DNA of 64,000 bases from Lacticaseibacillus paracasei subsp. paracasei. GTDB lineage: Bacteria; Bacillota; Bacilli; Lactobacillales; Lactobacillaceae. The notes under the pieces were generated by a model, which saw only the letters and a program-made list of their open reading frames with translations, made no database searches and was not told the DNA's origin. Both the position numbers and the translations under genes were made by a program. Every line of letters begins with the position of its first letter. Position 1 is the stretch's first letter. Shown piece by piece: positions 36,523 to 44,983 of the stretch. The stretch is taken from NCBI RefSeq assembly GCF_000829035.1, contig NZ_AP012541.1, positions 2,931,876-2,995,875 of the forward strand, read 5' to 3'.

Positions 36523-38358
36523 TTATTTCATCTTCTCAATAAGCTTATCATAGTTCGTTGCGTTCAAGAGGCCATCAACGGTGTAGACCTGAACATTGGC
36601 AAACTGCAATTTAACGCGACGTGCTGTTTCTTTCGAAGCAATAATCAGCACATTGTCCTTGTCATCAATCTCGCCGATTGCGACATTACGAACTTTCACG
36701 TCTTTATTCAGTTTCCGTAATTCAGCACGGAATGTTGCCTGTGCCATGGTTGCGGAACCAATGTTTTGATCATGATGCAGGAAGTCAACTTCGGTAATCT
36801 TATCGAGATCAAGTTCCTTTAATTCGTCTTCCGGTGTTTCTTGTTTAGCTTTAGACGTCTCAGTTGCTGGCATTGCCTCGTCAGTACCGCCAACTGCTTC
36901 AGCCTTCAAACTTGCGATGATTTCATCATACTTCGGACTGTTCAGGAAATTATCAACCGCAATATGAGCGGCATCAGGTGTCTTGTCCTTAGCCCGATCA
37001 GCTAATTCTTCTTGTGTCACAACCAGCAGTCCTGGCTTGTCTTGCAGGTTACTGATTGCTGTGTTGGTAACCGAAAGATCCAGACCTGCCTTCTTTACCT
37101 TGTCGCGCAAGATGGAAGCACCCATGGCACTGGAACCCATGCCGGCATCGCAAGCAAAGATAATCTGCTTAATGCCCTTGGCGGCTGACATCACATCTTT
37201 AGCTGCCGCAACATTTTGCTGACCCTTAGCTTCAGCCTTCATGGACTTCATTTTGGCTTCGCTTTCGGCTAATTCGTCACCGCTTGCGCTCTTATCGCGG
37301 CGTAAAATGACAGCCGAGATCAGGAAAGAAACAAGTGTAGCACCTGTGACACCAACAATTAAACCAATATAATTCCCAATGTTAACCGGTGACATTGCGA
37401 ATAATGCGAAGATAGAACCTGGAGATGGCGAGCTCTTCAAACCAACATTGAAGATGGAGAAAAGTGTCGTCCCAGTAACACCACCAGCCATAACAGACAG
37501 GAACAGTGCTGGCTTCATCAAAACATATGGGAAATAGATTTCGTGAATCCCGCCAAGGAAGTGAATGATGATGGCGGAAGGTGCGGAACCTTTAGCAGAT
37601 CCCTTACCAAACAGCGCAAATGCTAACAAAACACCAAGGCCTGGACCTGGATCAGGTTCCAGTAAGAACAGGATTGACTTACCATGTTCGGCTGCCGCCT
37701 GAATCCCAAGCGGTGTCAAAATCCCCTGATTGATCGCATTATTTAGGAACAAAATCTTTGCGGGTTCAATAAAGACGTTTGCTACCCACAACAACCCGTG
37801 ATTGATAATCCAATCAACCCCAGTTGCCATGCCGTTAGTCAACGTAGAGATAATTGGACCCATTAGGAAGAAGCCAACGATTGCTAGCAACATCCCAATA
37901 ATGCCGGCACTAAAGTTGTTGACCAACATTTCAAAGCCTTGTTTGATCTTATCTTGAAAACGGTCGTCCCACTTCTTAATACACCAGCCACCAAGTGGAC
38001 CCATCACCATTGCGCCAATAAACATTGGCACATCAGTACCGACGATGACCCCCATGGCAGCAATCGCACCAACAACGCCGCCACGATGACCTGCCACCAT
38101 CGAACCGCCTGAAAAAGCGATCAGTAATGGTAACAGATAAGTTACCATTGGCGAAATCATTTTTGCGAGCTGAGCGTTTGGATACCAACCACCTTTAAGG
38201 AAGATGGCTGTAATAAGACCCCAAGCAATAAAGGCACCGATGTTTGGCAACACCATGCCAGAAAGCTTGGTTCCGAATGATTGCATACCGGCTTTCAGAT
38301 TAAATTTCTTTTTTTCTGCTGCCGGCGTGTTTGCTGTTTTTGCACCCAAGGCAAACAC
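36523..38358 (-). CDS. mtlA: Mannitol-specific PTS enzyme IIBC (MtlA) with an extra degenerate IIB domain
   Basis: 611-aa transporter that imports and phosphorylates mannitol. EIIC membrane domain (about 1-345) with GGIHEIYFPYVLMKP; EIIB domain (about 395-490) with the phospho-cysteine in FACDAGMGSSAMGAS; then a linker and a third domain (about 520-611) that aligns with EIIB along its length but has LHHDQNIGSATMA in place of the Cys loop. The Bacillus protein has no such tail. EIIA is separate (mtlF). First gene of the operon; a cre-like site overlaps the promoter region. Confidence 0.95.
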   Translation of the reverse strand: MFALGAKTANTPAAEKKKFNLKAGMQSFGTKLSGMVLPNIGAFIAWGLITAIFLKGGWYPNAQLAKMISPMVTYLLPLLIAFSGGSMVAGHRGGVVGAIAAMGVIVGTDVPMFIGAMVMGPLGGWCIKKWDDRFQDKIKQGFEMLVNNFSAGIIGMLLAIVGFFLMGPIISTLTNGMATGVDWIINHGLLWVANVFIEPAKILFLNNAINQGILTPLGIQAAAEHGKSILFLLEPDPGPGLGVLLAFALFGKGSAKGSAPSAIIIHFLGGIHEIYFPYVLMKPALFLSVMAGGVTGTTLFSIFNVGLKSSPSPGSIFALFAMSPVNIGNYIGLIVGVTGATLVSFLISAVILRRDKSASGDELAESEAKMKSMKAEAKGQQNVAAAKDVMSAAKGIKQIIFACDAGMGSSAMGASILRDKVKKAGLDLSVTNTAISNLQDKPGLLVVTQEELADRAKDKTPDAAHIAVDNFLNSPKYDEIIASLKAEAVGGTDEAMPATETSKAKQETPEDELKELDLDKITEVDFLHHDQNIGSATMAQATFRAELRKLNKDVKVRNVAIGEIDDKDNVLIIASKETARRVKLQFANVQVYTVDGLLNATNYDKLIEKMK

Positions 38359-38386
38359 ACTCCTTTCCCTTATTTACAAGTATTAT

Positions 38387-38400
38387 TGTAACCGCTTCAT
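38387..38400. promoter_or_regulatory. cre-like site upstream of mtlA
   Basis: TGTAACCGCTTCAT, about 29 bp upstream of the mtlA start, close to the CcpA operator consensus. The rest of 38401-38676 shows no gene; GGAAAACGCTACCG at 38535 is a weaker cre candidate. Confidence 0.5.
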
Positions 38401-38676
38401 GTAATCGCTGACAAAAGCTTCTTTGGCACAGTTGTCTGTGCCAAACATTCAGGTTGAATCCCCAGCTAACAGTTTACTAAGGAAAGCATCTGGTTTAAAA
38501 CCATAACAGTGTACGTTAACTGTTTCACAAGTTATGGAAAACGCTACCGCTGTCTACTTTTTTGCTCGCATCATACTGAGGACGCTGTTATCTGATGTTG
38601 TTATCTACTATATGTCAGTTGTGCCTGACGCCCTATCGACTCAGCATAAACACAGAAAATCAAAATTTTCGGCATT

Positions 38677-38735
38677 ACGGTATAGACCACTATTGACATG
38701 GAGGTTTTTTGATGCTACATTGGACTAGACCAGAT
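38677..38735 (+). promoter_or_regulatory. nagB promoter with two NagR/DasR-type (dre) operators
   Basis: TTGACA (38693-38698) and TACATT (38716-38721) are 17 bp apart. ACGGTATAGACCACT lies upstream and TTGGACTAGACCAGA overlaps the -10; both resemble the dre operator of the GntR-family GlcNAc regulator (NagR/YvoA). Confidence 0.6.
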
Positions 38736-38747
38736 AGGGGGATATCA

Positions 38748-39461
38748 ATGATGGATGTAAAAATTTTTGATAACGATACAGAAGCAGGCAAGTACGCATT
38801 TGATTTGATCAAGCAAGGTATGGATAACGGTGCCAAAGTGCTCGGCTTGGCTACCGGCAGCACACCAGTCACCATGTACAAAGCAATGGTTAATAGTGAT
38901 GTTGATTTCAGCAACATGACTTCCATTAACTTGGATGAATATGTTGGGTTGGCTCCAGACAATGACCAGAGCTACCGTTACTTCATGCAGAGTAACCTCT
39001 TCGACAAAAAGCCATTCAAGGAAACCTTTGTTCCAAACGGCTTGGCTAAGGATCCTGAAGAAGAAACCACGCGTTACAACAAAGTAATCGCCGACCATCC
39101 GATCAACATCCAAGTACTTGGCATTGGCCGTAACGGTCACATTGGCTTCAACGAACCCGGTTCACCATTTGACGCAGAAACCCGCAAAGTACCGCTGACC
39201 CAAAGCACTATTGACGCTAACGCCCGGTTCTTTGCAAGTGAAGATGACGTACCTCGCTACGCCTACTCCATGGGGATCGGCTCAATCTTGAAGAGCAAGA
39301 AGATTTTGCTGTTAGCCTTTGGCGAAAACAAGGCAGATGCTGTCAAAAAAATGATTGAAGGCCCTGTCACCAACGATGTGCCAGCGTCCGCACTGCAAAA
39401 GCATTCAGATGTTGTTGTCATCTTGGACAAAGCAGCTGCAAGCAAGCTGAGCAAGAAATAA
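38748..39461 (+). CDS. nagB: Glucosamine-6-phosphate deaminase
   Basis: 237-aa enzyme converting glucosamine 6-phosphate to fructose 6-phosphate and ammonia, the key step in amino-sugar use. Family motifs: [15 protein letters not shown] near the N-terminus, NLDEYVGL with the catalytic Asp/Glu, and [15 protein letters not shown] with the active-site His. Short Gram-positive type (E. coli has 266 aa). ATG 38748 is preceded by AGGGGG. Two dre-like operators in its promoter agree with induction by N-acetylglucosamine. Monocistronic with its own terminator. Confidence 0.96.
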   Translation: MMDVKIFDNDTEAGKYAFDLIKQGMDNGAKVLGLATGSTPVTMYKAMVNSDVDFSNMTSINLDEYVGLAPDNDQSYRYFMQSNLFDKKPFKETFVPNGLAKDPEEETTRYNKVIADHPINIQVLGIGRNGHIGFNEPGSPFDAETRKVPLTQSTIDANARFFASEDDVPRYAYSMGIGSILKSKKILLLAFGENKADAVKKMIEGPVTNDVPASALQKHSDVVVILDKAAASKLSKK

Positions 39462-39486
39462 GCTATTTCTTTCAATCAGCTGAGAT

Positions 39487-39519
39487 GAAACAGGCCGATG
39501 CTCATCGGCCTGTTTTTTT
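39487..39519 (+). terminator. Terminator of nagB
   Basis: AACAGGCCGAT / ATCGGCCTGTT with 4-nt loop and T7. Confidence 0.92.
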
Positions 39520-39530
39520 ATGGAAGTGTA

Positions 39531-39637
39531 GCTTAACCCAGTTAGAAAACGGCGTGTAAGCAGCCTTGGCTGTGATGACCGGGTTTTGGCCATGACCCCG
39601 CGCTCCTTGCAAGCAGGTTTCCGGGCTGACAAGCGTG
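39531..39637 (-). repeat. Dispersed palindrome, copy C (inverted orientation)
   Basis: Read on the plus strand: GTTAGAAAACGGCGTGTAAG ... GCAAGCAGGTTTCCGGGC. The central part (GGCTGTGATGACCGG / TGGCCATGACC) is only partly self-complementary. Located between nagB and a HAD gene. Confidence 0.65.
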
Positions 39638-39758
39638 TGAATCCCTTTCAACCCAGTAGTATCCGTCTTTTCCTGTAAGCGTTTCGATTTCTTGCCCTCT
39701 GCCGTACGTATTCCATGGTAGAATGAGGCCATCACAACATTTAGTAACGGAGGAAATT

Positions 39759-40544
39759 ATGTACAAAGCTGTCGTTTTTTTTGATTTAGATCAAACGCTG
39801 CTCAATGATGACAAACAGGTGCCACCCGAAAATGTTGCTGCGCTCAAAGCCCTTGAAGCCAACCAGATTCTGCCGGTCATTGCGACTGGCAGAAATTACT
39901 ACGAACTGGCTGACATTATGGCAGCAACTGGGGTCCGCAGTGCAATTGCTGCTAATGGTGGTGACATTTTTCTTGACGGCGATCACATTTTTCAAAGTGT
40001 GATTGGCGAGCCGCAACTCACCCGTTTTCTCAATACGAGTGCAGCACAAGACATTCAAGTTGCCATGTACAACAGTGAAGCATCGGCGCTGACCGGCCAT
40101 AATCAGCTCACAACCGATAACTATGCGCAGGTGCGGCAAACACCGCCGCCGGTCAAGCCATCTTTCTACGAGCATGAAGCAATCTGTATGATGTTAATGT
40201 TTGTACCATGGACCGATGCAGGTGACCAGATTGGGAAACAATTCATCCAAGATTTCCCAGAAATGACGTTCTACCGCAACTCGCATTATACGTTTGATGT
40301 TGTCAATCATGGCATTTCCAAAGGCAGTGGCATGGCCATCCTGTTAAATCAGCCATCCTTACGTGGTCTGCCAACCTACGCATTTGGCGACGGTTATAAT
40401 GACATTCCGTTGTTGCAAGCAGCTGACACCGGAATTGCGATGGGGAACGCTTATCCAAAAGTTGCGGCTGTTGCGGATTATCAAACGGACGATTATCGCG
40501 AAAACGGTATTCCAAATGCACTTGCACATTTTAACTTGATTTAA
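39759..40544 (+). CDS. Cof-type HAD-superfamily phosphatase
   Basis: 261-aa HAD-IIB hydrolase: motif I FFDLDQTLLNDD, motif II in PVIATGRNYYEL, Lys region GISKGSGMAILL, motif IV AFGDGYNDIPLL, and a C2 cap. The first Asp pair (DLDQT) has Gln where many members have Gly, which is common in this group. GGAGG precedes ATG 39759. The substrate is unknown, probably a phosphorylated sugar; proximity to nagB hints at amino-sugar or sugar phosphate control, but they are separately terminated. Confidence 0.92.
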   Translation: MYKAVVFFDLDQTLLNDDKQVPPENVAALKALEANQILPVIATGRNYYELADIMAATGVRSAIAANGGDIFLDGDHIFQSVIGEPQLTRFLNTSAAQDIQVAMYNSEASALTGHNQLTTDNYAQVRQTPPPVKPSFYEHEAICMMLMFVPWTDAGDQIGKQFIQDFPEMTFYRNSHYTFDVVNHGISKGSGMAILLNQPSLRGLPTYAFGDGYNDIPLLQAADTGIAMGNAYPKVAAVADYQTDDYRENGIPNALAHFNLI

Positions 40545-40555
40545 TTTTTAATGCG

Positions 40556-40595
40556 TAAAAACACATCAATATTAGCCTATTGGTGTGCTTTTTTT
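40556..40595 (+). terminator. Terminator of the HAD gene
   Basis: AAACACATCAATA / TATTGGTGTG with a 6-nt loop, followed by CTTTTTTT. Confidence 0.8.
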
Positions 40596-40886
40596 ATGGC
40601 GCTTATCCAGCAGCATTTTCCGCTAAATTTCGGTTGACTTTGCAAACGTATGTTCCCATAATAATAAGTGTGAACTGTGAACTTAAAAATTTAATTTTAG
40701 GTGCAAAAACACTGTCATATTAAGGTTTGTAACACTTGCTATACCGTGTTGGCCAATTAAAGTCAAGACCGCGGCAGCGCAAATTTTCTGCTATACTCAA
40801 AGCATGCTGTGCGTTATTTGGGCGTGGTCGAAACACCGATCAATAATCGTACAACAGCGCAAAATCTGCTGATGGAGGGGTCTCTC
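40596..40886. other. Intergenic region
   Basis: A TATACT -10-like hexamer at about 40791 could start the next transcript; no clear -35 or structured element is visible. Confidence 0.35.
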
Positions 40887-41147
40887 ATGTTAGAACAATC
40901 GACAATGCATCCGGTGGTTTGGATCAATCAACATACTTATATCAGTATCGTCAAAAATGCGGATTATAATTTAGAAGTCTGGGAGATTACCGACGAAAAT
41001 CGGCAGCATCGGATGGCCCGGATGAATTACAAATATCACCGTGATAACTTTGCCGGATTCATCTATCGACTCTTCCCACAGATCGACTTGATTCAGATTC
41101 ACAACATTCAAAAGAAGATCAACCCGTATTTCGACTTAGAGGTTTAG
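40887..41147 (+). CDS. Conserved small protein of unknown function (86 aa)
   Basis: Starts MLEQSTMHPVVWINQHTYIS with GGAGGGG 6 nt upstream of ATG 40887. Aromatic- and charge-rich with no membrane segment; the centre NLEVWEITDENRQHRMARMN looks like a small beta-rich soluble fold. I do not recognise a family. It is followed 10 bp later by a 58-aa membrane protein and probably forms a two-gene operon with it. An upstream frame extension (to 40809) has no ribosome site. Confidence 0.7.
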   Translation: MLEQSTMHPVVWINQHTYISIVKNADYNLEVWEITDENRQHRMARMNYKYHRDNFAGFIYRLFPQIDLIQIHNIQKKINPYFDLEV

Positions 41148-41157
41148 AGGTGTACAC

Positions 41158-41334
41158 ATGGATAGTCTGGTTATTCAGCTTCTGATCATGGTCGTTGTTG
41201 CTTTTCTGGTAACACTGCTCGTCATTTTTGCAGAATGGCGCGCTAAAAATTTTAAACCTTGGCAACTCGGTGTTCAATCGGTTGTCGCCGTGGTCCTACT
41301 GGGCGTTGGTATTAGCTTGCTAACAGTTAGATGA
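41158..41334 (+). CDS. Small membrane protein (58 aa)
   Basis: MDSLVIQLLIMVVVAFLVTL followed by a short basic loop (EWRAKNFKPWQ) and a second helix VVAVVLLGVGISLLTV: two transmembrane segments. AGAGGTG lies upstream of the ATG. It follows the 86-aa gene by 10 bp and ends before a terminator. Function unknown; too short for family assignment by eye. Confidence 0.6.
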   Translation: MDSLVIQLLIMVVVAFLVTLLVIFAEWRAKNFKPWQLGVQSVVAVVLLGVGISLLTVR

Positions 41335-41432
41335 GGCAACTTGGTAAAACAGCCAAGTCTGTTCTGAGGCTGGCACACTTGAGCTTTCAACATGTTGCAG
41401 GATTTAAAAAAATTATTATTCACTATATAGTT

Positions 41433-41462
41433 GGCCGCTTTGCGTTATAAAGCGGCCTTTTC
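41433..41462 (+). terminator. Terminator
   Basis: GGCCGCTTT / AAAGCGGCC, 7-nt loop, followed by TTTT. Confidence 0.85.
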
Positions 41463-41466
41463 GTTT

Positions 41467-41482
41467 GGTTCCACGTGGAACA
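41467..41482. promoter_or_regulatory. parS-like palindrome
   Basis: GGTTCCACGTGGAACA, core TTCCACGTGGAA perfectly symmetric, two mismatches to parS. It is intergenic, right after a terminator. Confidence 0.45.
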
Positions 41483-41904
41483 AAAGGCCTTCTTCTCGTC
41501 TAATATGGCCCAACAACCGCAATATAATGGATTTTATTTTTGGCATCGGATGATTGGCCTTCACAGTTGATGCCATTGATCACTACTTTTCTTCAAAATT
41601 AAATGACTTGGCTGATGCCCTCCCTCTTTATGCAACACCCTTTAGCAAATAAAACGCGCAAAATACAGCATTTGAATTCCTTGAAGACGACCCAAGATGT
41701 TAAAATTCAACATCGCATTTGTCGCAAAATTGAACATTTTGATGTATTAGAATCCGAATACCCGCGAATTGAAGCAATTTTAAGCCTGTCAAAATAAGGA
41801 AACTTTTCCGCCAAATAGCGTTTTTATTAATGGACGTCATCCAATTCTATCCGTATACTTGCACCAACAAAGCGATTAGGGAAGCACTTTCAGGAGGGGC
41901 AAGT
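41483..41904. other. Intergenic region before the MacAB-like operon
   Basis: 422 bp, A+T-rich. A 64-codon frame at 41603-41797 has no ribosome site and no family resemblance. I see no RNA or repeat; the promoter of the exporter operon should be in its right half. Confidence 0.35.
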
Positions 41905-42969
41905 ATGAATAAAGGACGATCAAAGGGTAAACGTATTTCGCAACGCATGGTGATCATTGGGATTGGTGCATTAGCCATGATTGGCGTCACCGTTTTTTTC
42001 CTAGTCACATCCAAAAAACCGACATCATCACCCGCACCGACAACGATAGCCACCTTCCAAGTGAAGAAGCATGAGTTACGAGTGCCGGGACAGGTACAGG
42101 CCGTACGTACGCAAAAAATCGACATTCCTGAAGGCACCGTCCAAAACATGACGGTTAAAAATGGCGATAGTGTGACGGCTGATCAACAGCTTTTGACAGT
42201 TTACAAGCCTGACGTACAAACCAAGGTTGATGAAGCTTCGCGGGCACTTGAAAAACAGCAACGCAGTCAAGCCACACTTGATCAGCAAATCAGCCAAATC
42301 AAAGCTACTTTAAGTAAGACCGCCGCCGATGATCCACAGAAGTCCGCCTTGCAGACACAACTTGATGAGGCGCAGAATAATCGCCAAGATTCGGCTGATG
42401 CCATCACCCAATCGAATCAGGATATCGCTAAATTAAAGCAAAGTCTGAATACGGTGGTTAAGGCTCCCTTTGCAGGTCGGCTGTACATTGACTATCAAGC
42501 AAATGGCAGTCAGACCATCACGGAAACCTCGGCTGAAGTTGAAGCCGTTGGTGAGGTCTCCGAATTTGATTATTCAAGTGTTAAAATCGGTCAATCTGCA
42601 ACCGTACAGGCGCTGGCAAGCAAAACAAAGCAAGCGACAGACATCAATTTTATTAGCAGTGATCCGGCTAAATCCAGCAAGCCGAATCTCGCCAAGTATG
42701 AACTCACGACGAAATTACGTGACGGCTTTTTAAACGGCCAATCCATCACCATCACGATTCCCCTAAGCGGTTTGTTAATTCCCAAAGAAGCGGTTAAGGA
42801 CGGGGCCGTTTTCAAAATCGTCAATAAACGCGCCATCCGAACTAAAGTAACCTATGTGGCAAAAGACGATATGTATGAAGTCTCAGATGGCCTCAGCAGC
42901 GGCGACCGCATTCTTCAAAAACCCGACAAAACAATCAAAGACGGGGCGAAGGTGAACGTTGATGATTGA
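41905..42969 (+). CDS. Efflux transporter membrane-fusion (adaptor) protein, MacA-like
   Basis: 354-aa HlyD/RND-adaptor family protein. An N-terminal transmembrane anchor (MVIIGIGALAMIGVTVFFLV) is followed by a lipoyl-like half (IDIPEGTVQNMTVKNGDSV), a coiled-coil hairpin (about 110-195, QQRSQATLDQQISQIK and the following heptads), the second lipoyl half VVKAPFAGRLYIDYQ and a beta-barrel domain. AGGAGGGG precedes ATG 41905. It overlaps the ABC ATPase start, so the three genes are one operon. Such systems export peptides or antimicrobials. Confidence 0.9.
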   Translation: MNKGRSKGKRISQRMVIIGIGALAMIGVTVFFLVTSKKPTSSPAPTTIATFQVKKHELRVPGQVQAVRTQKIDIPEGTVQNMTVKNGDSVTADQQLLTVYKPDVQTKVDEASRALEKQQRSQATLDQQISQIKATLSKTAADDPQKSALQTQLDEAQNNRQDSADAITQSNQDIAKLKQSLNTVVKAPFAGRLYIDYQANGSQTITETSAEVEAVGEVSEFDYSSVKIGQSATVQALASKTKQATDINFISSDPAKSSKPNLAKYELTTKLRDGFLNGQSITITIPLSGLLIPKEAVKDGAVFKIVNKRAIRTKVTYVAKDDMYEVSDGLSSGDRILQKPDKTIKDGAKVNVDD

Positions 42970-43651
42970 TTTACGGCATGTCAACAAAAGCTATCTGCAA
43001 GGCGACACAGCCTTCCCAGTGCTTAAAGATATCAACTTACACATTGATGAAGGCGAGTTCGTCGCAATTATGGGCCCGTCTGGCTCTGGCAAAACCACAT
43101 TAATCAATATTATTGGCTTCCTTGATACAGCTTTTGAGGGCGACTACCTTTTTCAAAACGAAAATGTCGCCGCCTTTAATCGCGCCACTGCGTCAAAAAT
43201 GCGAAATCAGCATGTCGGCTTTGTCTTTCAAAATTTCAGCCTAATCAATAACTTAAACATTTTTGAAAATGTTCTTATTCCTCTGAGTTATGGTGGCAAT
43301 CGACGAAGTGATGTTAAAGAAAAAATCACTGAGTTGCTGCATTCTGTTGGCCTAGTCGATGTTGAAACGAAATTACCGCGCAATTTATCTGGCGGTCAGC
43401 AGCAGCGGGTGGCAATCGCTCGTGCCCTTGCAAATTCGCCGCAATTCTTAATTGCCGATGAACCGACCGGCGCCTTAGACAGCCATACTTCGGCAGAGAT
43501 CATGCGACTCTTTAAAACACTCCATCAACAAGGCGTGACCATCATTATGGTGACGCATGATGAACACGTGGCGCTACAAAGTGATCGCATGATTAAAGTA
43601 TTAGACGGGCAGATCATCAGTGACACGGAGGTTAGCCATGCGAATAACTGA
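42962..43651 (+). CDS. ABC transporter ATPase, MacB/LolD type
   Basis: About 229-aa ATPase: Walker A MGPSGSGKTTL, Q-loop GFVFQNFSLI, signature LSGGQQQR, Walker B FLIADEPTGALDS, switch His VTHDEHVAL. The sequence is typical of ATPases that pair with MacB/FtsX-like permeases. ATG 42962 overlaps the adaptor's last codons; a TTG three bases earlier is also possible. It overlaps the following permease gene by 14 bp. Confidence 0.95.
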   Translation: MIDLRHVNKSYLQGDTAFPVLKDINLHIDEGEFVAIMGPSGSGKTTLINIIGFLDTAFEGDYLFQNENVAAFNRATASKMRNQHVGFVFQNFSLINNLNIFENVLIPLSYGGNRRSDVKEKITELLHSVGLVDVETKLPRNLSGGQQQRVAIARALANSPQFLIADEPTGALDSHTSAEIMRLFKTLHQQGVTIIMVTHDEHVALQSDRMIKVLDGQIISDTEVSHANN

Positions 43652-44828
43652 ATTAATTCGAATTTCCTTCCGTGCGCTAACTGCTAACAAACGCCGCAGC
43701 CTCCTAACCATGCTTGGCATTGTCATCGGTATCACTTCTGTTGTAACCATCATGGCACTCGGTAACGGTATCAAAGCTGCCACACTCAAAAATTTGCAAA
43801 CTGATCAATTTGGCCAACAAACGGCTGAAATCACCTTCCTTCCTGAAAGTAGCACTGCCTCCACTGCTGGTTTTAAGGAAGATGATGTGGATCTCACCTA
43901 TCAAACCGCTCCAGACAAAATCAAAAAAGTGACTATCAAACATGAAAAAGAACGCCTACAACTGAATGGTCAGTTAGCCAATCAAGATACGATGCTATCT
44001 GCCACACTTGTTACATCTATGCCTAAAGTGCAACTTGCAGCTGGGCATAAACTAAACCCTGATTCTTTACAAACAGATGGACATGATGTGCTTTTGTCGA
44101 AAAAGTTAGCTAAAAAGGTCTTTCATGGTAATGCGGCCGCGTTGACGTCATCTGTTTTTATCGGGAAGCGAAGCTACAACATTGTTGGTATTTTCAACAC
44201 GCCTAAAGAGTCCTATTCAGCTTTAGATGTTGACGTTTTAATTCCTGAAAAGGCTTATACCGCTGGCCAGTTAAACCCAGGAGGGCAAAAATTGGCCATC
44301 ACCTTCCAACGTGGCAGTGACATTTCCCAGTTGGCAAACGCCATCGTTCGTCAGTTGAAGAAATCTGGTACTGAACGCCGCAATGGCTCGTACCAATATT
44401 TTGATTATGGTGAATTACTAAAGGGTATCGGTGATGTGATCAGCGGTTTAACGTTGTTCGTCGGGGCCATTGCGGGTATTTCGCTACTGATCGCAGGTGT
44501 CGGTGTCATGAACATGATGTACATTTCCGCCTCCGAACGTTCACAGGAAATTGGCATCAGAATGGCCGTTGGCGCTACCCCAGCAGAAATTATGAAACAG
44601 TTTCTGTTAGAGTCAGTCATGCTGACATTAACCGGCGGCGTTGTGGGTCTTGTTCTCGGTGGCTTGATTGCCTGGATGATCACAGCGTTCTTGCCATTTA
44701 AACCCGTCATAACGCTTGGTTCCATCATCGGCACCTTTGCAATTTCCAGCATTGTCGGCATTGTTTTTGGCATCCTGCCAGCTAAAAGTGCTGCCAATAA
44801 GAACCTGATCGATATTCTGAAATCATAA
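43638..44828 (+). CDS. ABC transporter permease, MacB family
   Basis: 396-aa permease with the MacB plan: first helix near residue 20-40 (LLTMLGIVIGITSVVTIMAL), a large extracytoplasmic MacB_PCD domain (about 45-260), then three helices at the C-terminus in the FtsX domain (IAGISLLIAGVGVMNMMYIS, RSQEIGIRMAVGATPAEIM). ATG 43638 has GGAGG 6 nt upstream; a GTG at 43620 is less likely. Completes the adaptor-ATPase-permease exporter; the cargo is unknown. Confidence 0.93.
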   Translation: MRITELIRISFRALTANKRRSLLTMLGIVIGITSVVTIMALGNGIKAATLKNLQTDQFGQQTAEITFLPESSTASTAGFKEDDVDLTYQTAPDKIKKVTIKHEKERLQLNGQLANQDTMLSATLVTSMPKVQLAAGHKLNPDSLQTDGHDVLLSKKLAKKVFHGNAAALTSSVFIGKRSYNIVGIFNTPKESYSALDVDVLIPEKAYTAGQLNPGGQKLAITFQRGSDISQLANAIVRQLKKSGTERRNGSYQYFDYGELLKGIGDVISGLTLFVGAIAGISLLIAGVGVMNMMYISASERSQEIGIRMAVGATPAEIMKQFLLESVMLTLTGGVVGLVLGGLIAWMITAFLPFKPVITLGSIIGTFAISSIVGIVFGILPAKSAANKNLIDILKS

Positions 44829-44894
44829 AAATGCTCCCATCTAAGTGGCAGCATGCAGCTTTCTATTTCTACATTGAAAGTTCTTGAACCAACG

Positions 44895-44931
44895 AAAAAA
44901 CGGTTAGATCTGCGAGATCTAACCGTTTTTT
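44895..44931. terminator. Perfect bidirectional terminator
   Basis: AAAAAACGGTTAGATCT / AGATCTAACCGTTTTTT with a 3-nt loop between convergent genes. Confidence 0.95.
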
Positions 44932-44983
44932 ATACGCTATTACTGCTACTGCTTTTAGCCAAAAGCCGTCATTGCTGAAGACA

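Noticed and set aside
41603..41797. Possible 64-aa gene
   Set aside because: No ribosome site, no recognisable sequence features, A+T-rich spacer composition.
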